A DNA stretch of 40,630 bases from Tritrichomonas foetus. Its lineage: Eukaryota; Parabasalia; Tritrichomonadida; Tritrichomonadidae. The stretch covers positions 1 to 40,630 of the forward strand of contig MLAK01000761.1 of assembly GCA_001839685.1 (NCBI GenBank), written 5' to 3'. Made by a program: the position numbers and the translations under genes. Positions 28,173-35,694 of the stretch are shown piece after piece. Position 1 is the first letter of the stretch, and every line of letters starts with the position of its first letter. Below the pieces are notes generated by a model. The model was not told the DNA's origin, did not search any database, and saw nothing but the letters and a program-made list of their open reading frames with translations.

Positions 28173-28367
28173 AACTGGATTTTTTATATTTGATATTGAC
28201 TAAACTTAACTCTATTCTCCATATTTGCTTTGGTCTTGTCCAACTCTTCATTTTTCTATGGCATCATAATTATTTTTGCGCGGGAAAAACAATTACTAAA
28301 AATCACTTTCTATAGGATTTTGCGGTTATAGTACGTTAAAGTGTTACAATTTTAGCATTTTTGACAA

Positions 28368-29168
28368 ATGCATCGAAAATCATACGAACCAGCCAAAGTC
28401 GCCCATTTTGATTTGCCCCTTCCTATCTTTGACGAAGATGATTCACCATTAGATGAAAAAGAAGATGAGTTTGCATCTCCTCCACAATCAAATGAATTCA
28501 ATCCCACGATATACGATACATCTTTACCTACATTGTCAAACAGTGGAAGAATTCCACGTATAATGCCTGCTGTTTATGTTGGATTAGTTGACAATACGAT
28601 TGAAAATGATTTCAATAAAATTATTACAATTGATTGCAGATACAGTTATGAATACAAAGGAGGACATATTAAAAACGCTATTAATGCCAACACCACAGAA
28701 ATATTGTATAAAATGCTTTTCTCCAAAGTTGCATTAACAGAATTCCGACACCAAAAAATTGCATTGATCTTTCATTGCGAATTTTCTAAAAACCGTGGAC
28801 CAGAACTTGCTGGCTATGTTCGTGAAATGGACAGAACATTGAATGCAAATAATTATCCAAACCTTTATTATCCTGAAGTTTACATCATTGATGGCGGATA
28901 TTCCACATTTTATGAAGCATTTCCTGCATATTGTGATGGTGGATATACAAAAATGCGCGATAAGTTCCACAGAAGAAGCGGTGATTTAAATAAATCTATA
29001 TTAAAATATAGAGAAAGTATGCAACAGACAAAAAGAAGAATCAGACATAATAATGAAAATTGTGATTTGAATGAAAATGCTACATCGCCGACTTCAAAAG
29101 TATCTGGACGAAAAGCACGAAACTATATATCTGAAGATTCCCCAGCTGTCCAAGTTTTGGACTTCTAA
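28368..29168 (+). CDS. Cdc25-type dual-specificity phosphatase
   Basis: 266 residues from ATG at 28368 (MHRKSYEPAKVAHF). Residues about 60-200 form the rhodanese-like Cdc25 domain. IITIDCRYSYEYKGGHIKNAIN is the classic Cdc25 substrate-side motif. The active site HCEFSKNRGP has C137 and R143 (CX5R) and matches the Cdc25 signature HCEFSxxRGP exactly. VYIIDGGYSTFY is also typical. Cdc25 removes inhibitory phosphates from the Thr-Tyr pair of cyclin-dependent kinases and so triggers cell-cycle transitions. The N-terminal extension is only about 60 residues, acidic with a few Ser/Thr-Pro sites, far shorter than in animals or fission yeast. The basic tail (205-266) could direct it to the nucleus. 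TAAA overlaps the stop. Confidence 0.92.
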   Translation: MHRKSYEPAKVAHFDLPLPIFDEDDSPLDEKEDEFASPPQSNEFNPTIYDTSLPTLSNSGRIPRIMPAVYVGLVDNTIENDFNKIITIDCRYSYEYKGGHIKNAINANTTEILYKMLFSKVALTEFRHQKIALIFHCEFSKNRGPELAGYVREMDRTLNANNYPNLYYPEVYIIDGGYSTFYEAFPAYCDGGYTKMRDKFHRRSGDLNKSILKYRESMQQTKRRIRHNNENCDLNENATSPTSKVSGRKARNYISEDSPAVQVLDF

Positions 29169-29265
29169 ATGTTACTTTTATTTATGTTAATGAGTTGCAA
29201 TATTCACCTCTAGCATACTCATTATTTACTCCATACCATTTTATTAAATGTCATTCCTATTGTTA

Positions 29266-29267
<2 letters not shown>

Positions 29268-29299
<32 letters not shown>
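29268..29299. repeat. T32 homopolymer tract
   Basis: 32 uninterrupted T, about 100 bases after the Cdc25 stop. Read on the minus strand it is a poly(A) run, which could be the tail of an inserted cDNA or simple slippage expansion. No clear gene body precedes it on that strand. Confidence 0.9.
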
Positions 29300-29615
29300 C
29301 ACATTATATATTGCATTAAAGAAGCAATTAAGAAAATAATTTGATTCATTAATGAAATAAATTACACTACAACATTAGTATCTCCACCTTTTGTAACTTG
29401 AATAACCATCTAAGGATGACTTTCAATTCATTTTGTTTGAAAATTTTCACATTTCTAAATTATGATGATGATTGTAAATAAATCTTAATTGTTGTTTATT
29501 CTCACATGGAAATATTAATAAAGAAGTTACTTCATTCTTTGCAAATGTTTTAATACATTTCCAACTTCGAATTATTAATATTAATGTGTCAACATTGAAC
29601 AAATAATTATTTCTG

Positions 29616-29847
29616 ACGTTTTTGGTTCATATTCTGGTTAACGTGACAATAGCCACAAGGATTTGGTTCACCAAAATTGAGGTTTGCTTTTTTCTGACTA
29701 ACCAAAAGGGTTGGCTAACTCGTCCAAGGCTTACTCATGATGAAAAAAATCCTGCTATTCATAGGCACTCTTTGTCTGAAATCGGCCTATTAGTTCACCT
29801 AAGAGTGATGAAAGCTATGATAAAAATGTATTATTTATAGGTGAACT
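29616..29847. ncRNA. Candidate structured non-coding RNA (five hairpins)
   Basis: Five successive hairpins can be drawn by eye. They are ACGTT/AACGT (29616-29620, 29640-29644), TTTGG-TTCA-CCAAA (29662-29675), CTAACC/GGTTGG (29698-29703, 29709-29714), ATAGGC/GCCTAT (29761-29766, 29785-29790) and AGTTCACCT/AGGTGAACT (29792-29800, 29839-29847). The local sequence is GC-richer than the flanks. A C-box-like ATGATGA (29737-29743) and a D-box-like CTGA (29776-29779), flanked by AGGC and GCCT, would also fit a C/D snoRNA, though that fold competes with one of the hairpins. TGGCTAACTCG (29712-29722) is close to a Pol III A box, but no good B box follows. No family is assigned. Confidence 0.3.
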
Positions 29848-30151
29848 CACATTCAGTTCATCTATTTTCTCATATGCTGATGTTCACATCATTGGAATAT
29901 TTTTTGCACTTTTCCGTCTTTCGATCATTAAAGCGTTAATTACCGATACACATTGAAAAAGTTACATCAATGGTGTTGATGACAATCACAGTGCATGCAT
30001 TATGGACATAAAAGATGAAAATGACCAGAGGCTGCGCCCATATAAGTATTAATAAATCAGATAAAAAATCAGAATTTTTTAAAATAATTGAACAAATATT
30101 TATTTATTTTAAATGATTAACGAACACGGAAAAAGAGCTTGATATGGCAAA

Positions 30152-30364
30152 TTAGTGTTGAGCCTGTCCATTGACAATTGCGTTGAGTAAAGATTCGGCG
30201 GATCCTGGGATTTCGGAATCGATTTTGATAAGTAAATTCGATAATTGGGCTAAATGAGATTCGATTGGCTTATATTTTGGATTATTAAGCATTAAAGAAA
30301 TGACTGCAGCGAAGCAATTTGACGCCTTCATTGATTCTGTTTGTTGAGGGGGTGATTGAGACAT
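30152..30364 (-). CDS. Small protein of unknown function
   Basis: 70 residues from ATG at 30362-30364 (MSQSPPQQTESMKASNCF). A short Ser/Pro/Gln-rich start is followed by two likely helices (FAAVISLMLNNPKY and HLAQLSNLLIKIDSEI), then AESLLNAIVNGQAQH. The balanced composition, rich in Ala, Ser and Pro, argues for real coding in such AT-rich DNA. There is no signal peptide or membrane segment. It could be a small helical subunit of a complex, but no family was recognised. It lies downstream of the NOP53-like gene on the same strand, with a 436-base spacer, so it probably has its own promoter. Confidence 0.5.
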   Translation of the reverse strand: MSQSPPQQTESMKASNCFAAVISLMLNNPKYKPIESHLAQLSNLLIKIDSEIPGSAESLLNAIVNGQAQH

Positions 30365-30800
30365 GATAAAATAAATCTAAAGTTTTGTATTTCACTGCAC
30401 ATGTCAGATGATACCAAATACGATTATCAAGTCTATTTCGTGATTGAATGTAAATCATGCGTTAGATCTTTCTTCTTAATCTTATTTCCTCTCTTCTTGC
30501 CAAATTAAATGCTTTGATAAAAATTGGGAAATATCTTTTTTGAGATTTTTCCCAATTTTTTAGAATATAGAATCGGATTATTGGTTATTTATTTATGAAT
30601 GCCTTTTATTTGTTTTCTTTTCAGGAATTTTGTTTGATGATTCGAACATATTGTTAAGATCAGTATTTTTTGGAAAAAATTGATATAATAAAACTAATGT
30701 AAGTATATAATGGAAGTATATAATGTAAATATATAATGGAAGCATATAATGTAATATTAATAAGATTGTATAGTCTTTAAAAAATTTATTATAAATCAAA
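30365..30800. other. Spacer with a 13-base tandem repeat
   Basis: 436 bases between two minus-strand genes, so it holds the 3' end of the NOP53-like gene and the promoter of the small gene. It contains the 13-base repeat array at 30696-30755. Nothing else was recognised. Confidence 0.4.
30696..30755. repeat. 13-base tandem repeat, 4.6 copies
   Basis: The units are AATGTAAGTATAT, AATGGAAGTATAT, AATGTAAATATAT and AATGGAAGCATAT, followed by a partial AATGTAAT. T and G alternate at the fifth base, so the array looks like a 26-base unit duplicated as a pair. Confidence 0.8.
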
Positions 30801-31673
30801 TTAAATATTGGATTCATGGAGACCAACTTTTCGTTCAACTTCAAATTTCCTCTGCAACCTCGCAAATGGTCTAGAATCGGCTGGTGCTTCTGTAAGTGTC
30901 TTCGGCTGTTCATGCACCTGGAAATCTGGCTCGTCGGCAATAAATCGCATTAATTTGTCCTCTTTCTCTTTCTTTGGTCTTGCCGCAATTTCATCGTTCC
31001 TCTTCTGTATTTCTTCAGAATACTCCTTAGTCTTTTCAAATTCTGGAATTCTTTCTGCTTCTTCTCTTTCTTTGAGGATCTTTCTTGCTTCTCTGTTTGC
31101 ACGATACATTTCCATTTTCTGTTCATCAGGCATTCTTTTTGTGATCTTTTGATTAATTTCAACGTCCTTCTTCAACATTTTGACAGGTTCAGGTGGTTTT
31201 GCAGAAACATCGATTTTAGGTGCTTCATCACCAGCCAGAGTATCACCAAATCCTGTTTCAGTCTCGTCGGCTGGAACTTGTGGAACGGGTTGTTCGTCAT
31301 CATCATCTGATTCAGGCTCTGGTGGTGGTGGCGGTTTCACAACGGCTGCTGAATTGTATGCCATGTTTGATGTTGGATAACTTTTCTGAGTCTTTGGCTT
31401 TGGTCTAGGCTTTGGATGATCTTTTGGAATTTCTTTTGATGCCGCCCAAAGATCCTCGTATTCTTCTTCAGCAGTTTTCGGTTTTGGAGGTTGGGATGGC
31501 CTTGGATGTAAAAAGATTTTCTTTTTCTTTTCAGGTGTTGCGTCATCTTCTGCAAATAATGCTGAATCTGGGATGATATCGGGGATTTTTTCTGCATTTC
31601 TCTGAATCTCGCTCTGCAGGGCAGCCTCGCTGACTTGCCTAATACGTTTTTCCTTTGACCTATGTCGACCCAT
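30801..31673 (-). CDS. NOP53-like ribosome biogenesis protein
   Basis: 290 residues from ATG at 31671-31673 (MGRHRSKEKRIRQVSEAALQ). The N-terminus is basic. IIPDSALFAEDD (34-45) fits the Nop53 segment with NDALFHVDVEGDE. EEEYEDLWAAS (69-79) fits the YDLWAP motif of human NOP53. An acidic and proline-rich middle follows. Charged helices occupy 165-240, and a late RPFARLQRKFEVERK (267-281) corresponds to the RFKxLQKRNxIEPR end motif. NOP53 works in the nucleolus in late 60S assembly and recruits the exosome cofactor Mtr4 through an arch-interacting motif. Orthologues have about 455-480 residues, so this is a short version. The call rests on several short motifs, so it is moderate. Confidence 0.55.
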   Translation of the reverse strand: MGRHRSKEKRIRQVSEAALQSEIQRNAEKIPDIIPDSALFAEDDATPEKKKKIFLHPRPSQPPKPKTAEEEYEDLWAASKEIPKDHPKPRPKPKTQKSYPTSNMAYNSAAVVKPPPPPEPESDDDDEQPVPQVPADETETGFGDTLAGDEAPKIDVSAKPPEPVKMLKKDVEINQKITKRMPDEQKMEMYRANREARKILKEREEAERIPEFEKTKEYSEEIQKRNDEIAARPKKEKEDKLMRFIADEPDFQVHEQPKTLTEAPADSRPFARLQRKFEVERKVGLHESNI

Positions 31674-32226
31674 GACGGAAGATTTTGAACGTGGTCAAGG
31701 CCTTGAAATTTTAATTGAAGGAAACTTTTTATATGAAGGCACTCAATTAATTGAATCATAATTTGGTTAATGCTTTGATTCGAGCATATCTTGGTTCTAA
31801 ATATAACAAACTCAAAATAAATGAAATATTTATATGTTATACATAGTATTAAAATAAAATATCATAAGAATTAAATTTATTTGCAAAATTATTGTGTGAA
31901 AATGAGAATTGTGATTTGAGTTGACTCAAATTGATAATACTTTCATTGTTCTTTTTTGAGAATTTCTATACTTTACAATAATTATTTATTTAAAAAGTTG
32001 AGTAAATATACATTTCTGATGTAATTGAAAAATATCGAACTATTCAGATCTTAGAATCATTATTAGAATGGTTTATAATTTATCGAAATGCTATCAAAAA
32101 GTGGATAATTGTCAAAATATATTTTAATAATACTCAAAATGTAAAAATTATTCATTCATAAAAAGTGAAACATTCTTAAGAAAAAGACGAAAAGTATTGA
32201 AAAAGTAAACCAAAACAAAAATAAAA
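31674..32226. other. Divergent spacer with promoter element
   Basis: 553 AT-rich bases between divergent start codons. AAAGTATTGAAAAA at 32191-32204 lies 36 bases before the right ATG. No RNA or protein gene was recognised. Confidence 0.4.
32191..32204 (+). promoter_or_regulatory. Shared upstream element AAAGTATTGAAAAA
   Basis: This 14-base string starts 36 bases before the ATG at 32227. It occurs exactly twice more, before the gene at 35695. Its role as a promoter or regulator binding site is inferred from repetition and position. Confidence 0.4.
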
Positions 32227-33084
32227 ATGGATCATTCCGGCAGCAATTTTATCTACGATGAAGATTTTCTTTGTCTATCTGATGAATTTGACTCGGAAGA
32301 GCATTATACGCACGGATTTATGGCCGGTTACAGATTTACTGGCTTCGGAAGCATGGATCCAATAATTTGCCCGAGTGAAAAAGTAGTGATCATTCAAAGA
32401 TCATTTTCAATGCCTAAATTCACACGTAATATTCAATTCAAAGATAATCCCGCGCCGATTGCAAATTTGCCAAAAACGACATCATCGATGGGTGTCAATA
32501 GAAGCGACTCAAATTCGAACGCGATTAAAATAGATCTCGACAAAATCAACGATAAAGTATTAAACAGCATAACAGATGTTTCCAATCTTACCAAATATTA
32601 TAAAATATGCTCAAATTTGACTTTCAATCCACGCAAAATTGGCTTCGCGCCTGAAGGAAAATGGAAAGATGAAGAAGTAAATTTTCTCGATGTTATTAAG
32701 ACATTTTTCCAAGTATCGACTCCATCCATTAAATTTTCATACAAACTTTACAATGCTCTAAGATTGAGTGAATATTCGGCCGAGTATATTCCTCTTGTTG
32801 GTGCAGCCTACATTTCTGACGTTGTGCTCAAAATTAATTATTTGAGATTTGATAGGCTATTAGGTGTAAAAGATGGTGAAAGTTTCTTGTTTGGCCCACA
32901 GGGACTATTGCCACATTTGGGATTCAAAGAAATCCAACCAAATAATCTTTATGAATTTGGTTCGAATATTGATTTGACTAATATTGACCTTAATCATACA
33001 AAATTCTTTTATCATACTTCACACTATTTGTCAAAGCGAATCACCCCTGCTGATTTAGAAAATTTGCATATTGAAACATTTTAG
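32227..33084 (+). CDS. Possible initiator-binding-domain (IBD)-like protein
   Basis: 285 residues from ATG at 32227 (MDHSGSNFIYDEDFLCL). The first 100 residues are low-order, with acidic and Ser-rich parts. Residues 140-237 form a helical domain: KWKDEEVNFLDVIKTFF, FSYKLYNALRLSEYS, VGAAYISDVVLKINYLRFDRLLGVKDG and GLLPHLGFKEI. The pattern KLxxAL, then a hydrophobic strand, then an LG+K segment and a closing LGF resembles the trichomonad initiator-binding domain of IBP39, a winged helix that reads the TCAYW start-site element. The match was made by eye from recalled family features and is weak. If wrong, the protein is simply unrecognised. An AAAGTATTGAAAAA element lies 36 bases upstream. The Myb gene is nearby. 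Confidence 0.4.
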   Translation: MDHSGSNFIYDEDFLCLSDEFDSEEHYTHGFMAGYRFTGFGSMDPIICPSEKVVIIQRSFSMPKFTRNIQFKDNPAPIANLPKTTSSMGVNRSDSNSNAIKIDLDKINDKVLNSITDVSNLTKYYKICSNLTFNPRKIGFAPEGKWKDEEVNFLDVIKTFFQVSTPSIKFSYKLYNALRLSEYSAEYIPLVGAAYISDVVLKINYLRFDRLLGVKDGESFLFGPQGLLPHLGFKEIQPNNLYEFGSNIDLTNIDLNHTKFFYHTSHYLSKRITPADLENLHIETF

Positions 33085-33405
33085 GAAAATATTTCATGTG
33101 GAACCTTTAAAATTTATTATTTTTTTTCTAATTTTTACCCATTTAGTTGTTCAATAAATATATACTAGCAATAACTTTTTGTACATTTTTTCTACTTTCT
33201 CGAATGAGTCAGACTCGTCGTTATCTTTATTTATTATCATTGAAATGAGGAAAAATTAGAAATATTCGCCAATTGAGTTTATGAAACATTCTAGAATGTT
33301 CATTATGAAGATAACATTTGTGAAATGTATTTTCATTTGTATGTCATTCTTTTAGAGTTTTTTATGAAACAATGATTGTTGAAATCATTATCTCTTAAAG
33401 TGAAA

Positions 33406-33651
33406 ATGAAAAAATGTGATTCGAGTCATTTTTATAGTTGGTCATCACTCACTTCGAAACTTAAATCATTCATTTCGAAAAGCAAAAACTTAGATGATAT
33501 AAAGAGAAAAATGATTTCATGTGATTCTTTAGATGATCTTTCACAAAATTCACACACTATAATAGACTCTACATATGTTAAGTCAAATTTTTATCGTCTC
33601 AAAACAAAAATAAAAATGGAAATAGTCAATATTTATTTTCAACAGCTATAA
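33406..33651 (+). CDS. Doubtful small Ser/Lys-rich ORF
   Basis: 81 residues from the first ATG (33406, MKKCDSSHFYSWSSLTSKL). The frame runs ten codons further upstream to a TTG. It is rich in Ser, Lys and Asp, with SKNLDDIKRKM and SCDSLDDLSQNS. No domain was recognised. TAAA overlaps the stop, and the stop is only 9 bases from the convergent stop of the Myb gene. It could be a real small protein or a chance ORF. A canonical-looking GTATGT at 33339 could give a spliced 5' exon, but no proper 3' splice site was found. Confidence 0.3.
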   Translation: MKKCDSSHFYSWSSLTSKLKSFISKSKNLDDIKRKMISCDSLDDLSQNSHTIIDSTYVKSNFYRLKTKIKMEIVNIYFQQL

Positions 33652-33660
33652 AAACGACTT

Positions 33661-34527
33661 CTAACTAGTCTCATTTGTATCTTCCCGCTCCAAAAGCACA
33701 AGGAATTTCTGCCGATTGCTTTCAACGGAAGCAGCTTGGTTGACTCTTGGTGAAGTGTCAGTCTGTGAATTTGTTTCATTCGAAGCATTTTGCACTTTCT
33801 GAATTTCTGGTGATATCAAATTCTGGAACGGCAACACAAATGTCAGCTGTGCTGATGATTCTGGAGTAGGAATGTTACCATTTTCTTTCTTAATCTCCTC
33901 GTTGGCATTAGTATTCAGAGGATGATTGCTGTTTTCTCGATTGGTATTTTCCAAACTATTTGCTGGTGCCAAAGGATGATCAGAATCTGCCATTTTCTTT
34001 AAAGTCGAATTCCATCTGTTTTTGATAGCATTGTCACTTCTCCCAGGCATCATTGATGATATTTTCACCCATGAATTGCCATATTGCTTGTGAAGGTTCA
34101 TAAGCTGAGCATCCTCTTCCGATGTCCACATCGTATGTATTATATTTGGATCCAAATGATTGCGCCACCGTTCGCGACACTGCTTCCCAATTCGGCCAGG
34201 AAGGAGAGTCGATAATCTGGTCCAGTTTTTACAGCCGTTTTCTTTGACAAAGTTGATAATAGTTTCATCTTCTTCACGGGTCCAACTTCCTTTCACTAAT
34301 TCAGGATTTAAAACTTTTTCCCATCTTTCCGTTACTTGCTGTGTTGTTTTATTCGGAAAATTTGTGGCAATGAGGTGCCAATTGATTGGATCTGAATTCT
34401 TAACCAACGAAAAAATCAACTCGTCTTCTTCTTTTGTCCATCTAATTTTCTTGATACATTTATTTGTCGGTGTTCTCGCTCGTGTTGGAGCAAGTGCTGA
34501 AAGCGATGCTGGTGTTTTCTTTTTCAT
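33661..34527 (-). CDS. Three-repeat Myb DNA-binding protein
   Basis: 288 residues from ATG at 34525-34527 (MKKKTPASLSALAPTRA). Three Myb repeats are complete: R1 27-73 (W30, W50, W69), R2 78-126 (W82, W102, W121) and R3 130-177 (W134, W153, W172). Recognition helices include KQCRERWRNHLDP in R2 and DNAIKNRWNSTLKKM in R3, which match the residues that read the c-Myb site AACNG in animals and plants. The tail (180-288) is Asn/Ser/Thr-rich and probably an activation or regulatory region. Trichomonads use many Myb-like proteins to bind core-promoter elements, so this is probably a transcription factor. Its three-repeat layout is closer to the 3R-Myb cell-cycle class. The spacer upstream is the longest in the window (1,167 bases). 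Confidence 0.9.
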   Translation of the reverse strand: MKKKTPASLSALAPTRARTPTNKCIKKIRWTKEEDELIFSLVKNSDPINWHLIATNFPNKTTQQVTERWEKVLNPELVKGSWTREEDETIINFVKENGCKNWTRLSTLLPGRIGKQCRERWRNHLDPNIIHTMWTSEEDAQLMNLHKQYGNSWVKISSMMPGRSDNAIKNRWNSTLKKMADSDHPLAPANSLENTNRENSNHPLNTNANEEIKKENGNIPTPESSAQLTFVLPFQNLISPEIQKVQNASNETNSQTDTSPRVNQAASVESNRQKFLVLLEREDTNETS

Positions 34528-35694
34528 GAAAAATTAATTGAAAAATGGCGTTATTTAATTCAAATAAACGTCTTCAACAAATCATAAAAATCTTTATACT
34601 TCAATTTTGAATGATTATATGGTCACAAAATCCCGAAATTTATTTTCTTGAATTCCCCAATTATCATTCGAATGATGAGATAGACAATATATTTTAAATC
34701 AATTCGGATATTATGAAAGAGAAATGATTGGTTCTTTGTGGTATATCTGTGGAGTTACCCTAAATTAGGTAAGGAACAATCGTACAATATGCTTCAGGAT
34801 ATTATTAATAGATTAATTCAACAATATTGTACACGATAAATTTTAATTTGATAATTCATGAAGTAAATATATAAAAAATTTTCCATCAAATTTCAGATTC
34901 GATTTCTTCAGGATATTTCCCAAGAAAATGAAGATCCATCATAATTTTGATATTAACACTTAATAGTATATATAAAATGATGAATTTGATTTGTCAATAT
35001 GAATCGATTTTTAATCATGGTAAGGTTTCATTTTTTTATATTTCGCAAAGATGAATTGCTGTAAAATTTCATGTTACTTCATTACATCATCCTCAGAATC
35101 AAGGTATAAATATAAAGATATGACTATTAAGATCAATTGTATTGATTGACAATGTGAGAAAATAGTTTTTATCATCAGTTTGAAATCATTGAATTTTGAA
35201 GTGGACAAAGTGTGATTTCTGAGGAATAATATTTGTTTTTATGAACGAACAAATCTGATGATAAGAATATATATTTGTTATCTTCAATGAAAAATCAGTA
35301 TCTTTTCGACCAGAATACCCAGAATATACATATTATTGTTCCTGAAATAAACTTTTTTCTTCATGGGCATGAAAAATAAAAAGCAATTTGAAAAAAATCC
35401 ATAATTGAATTACTATTTGAGAATGCCCATAAAATAAAATGGATGTAAAAAATGGAAAGTACGATGCACACAAAAAGTTATTGTTATCAGTCAAAAAAAC
35501 TATCCATTAATAATATTTTCTGAATATTGCTCAAAATTCAATATACTGCAATTCACGAAAGCGAAAATATTGAATATTTATATTCATTGAGTTTCAAAAA
35601 AGGTTTCTCAAAAAAAATTTATAAAGTATTGAAAAAATCTCTTCAAAGTATTGAAAAAATCACGAAAAAGTAATAGTCAGCTGGAACATCAACA
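34528..35694. promoter_or_regulatory. Longest divergent spacer, with palindromes
   Basis: 1,167 bases between divergent starts (Myb and inactive USP). No ORF was called. Notable elements are a near-palindrome TTACCCTAAATTAGGTAA (34756-34773), and an inverted repeat with arms 34779-34790 and 34824-34837. ATGGGCAT/ATGCCCAT lies at 35363-35370 and 35423-35430. Two AAAGTATTGAAAAA copies lie near the right gene. An ATG at 35000 followed by GTAAGG looked like an exon but leads nowhere. Confidence 0.4.
35623..35658 (+). promoter_or_regulatory. Two copies of AAAGTATTGAAAAA
   Basis: The 14-base string occurs at 35623-35636 and 35645-35658, both followed by AATC, 22 bases apart. The second copy starts 50 bases before the ATG at 35695. 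The same string is found before the gene at 32227. Confidence 0.45.

Larger units (their letters stand above)
29169..30151. other. Long spacer: T32 tract and hairpin cluster
   Basis: 983 bases without a convincing protein gene. It holds the T32 tract (29268-29299) and a run of hairpins (29616-29847), both listed separately. A plus-strand frame open at 29622-29840 starts with TTG and has no ATG until near its end, so it is not called. The rest (29850-30151) is AT-rich, with nothing recognised. Confidence 0.45.

Noticed and set aside
29622..29840. 72-codon plus-strand ORF
   Set aside because: It starts with TTG, has no ATG until near its end, matches nothing recognised, and overlaps the hairpin cluster, which explains the region better.
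33305..33400. Possible intron GTATGT at 33339 to AG at 33400 joining a short upstream exon to the small ORF at 33406
   Set aside because: The 62-base length keeps the frame, but the 3' end (CTCTTAAAG) lacks a branch-like ACTAAC/CTAAT element, and frame agreement has a one-in-three chance.
35000..35100. Short exon MNRFLIM followed by GTAAGG and a later CTCAG
   Set aside because: The joined frame stops after a few codons.
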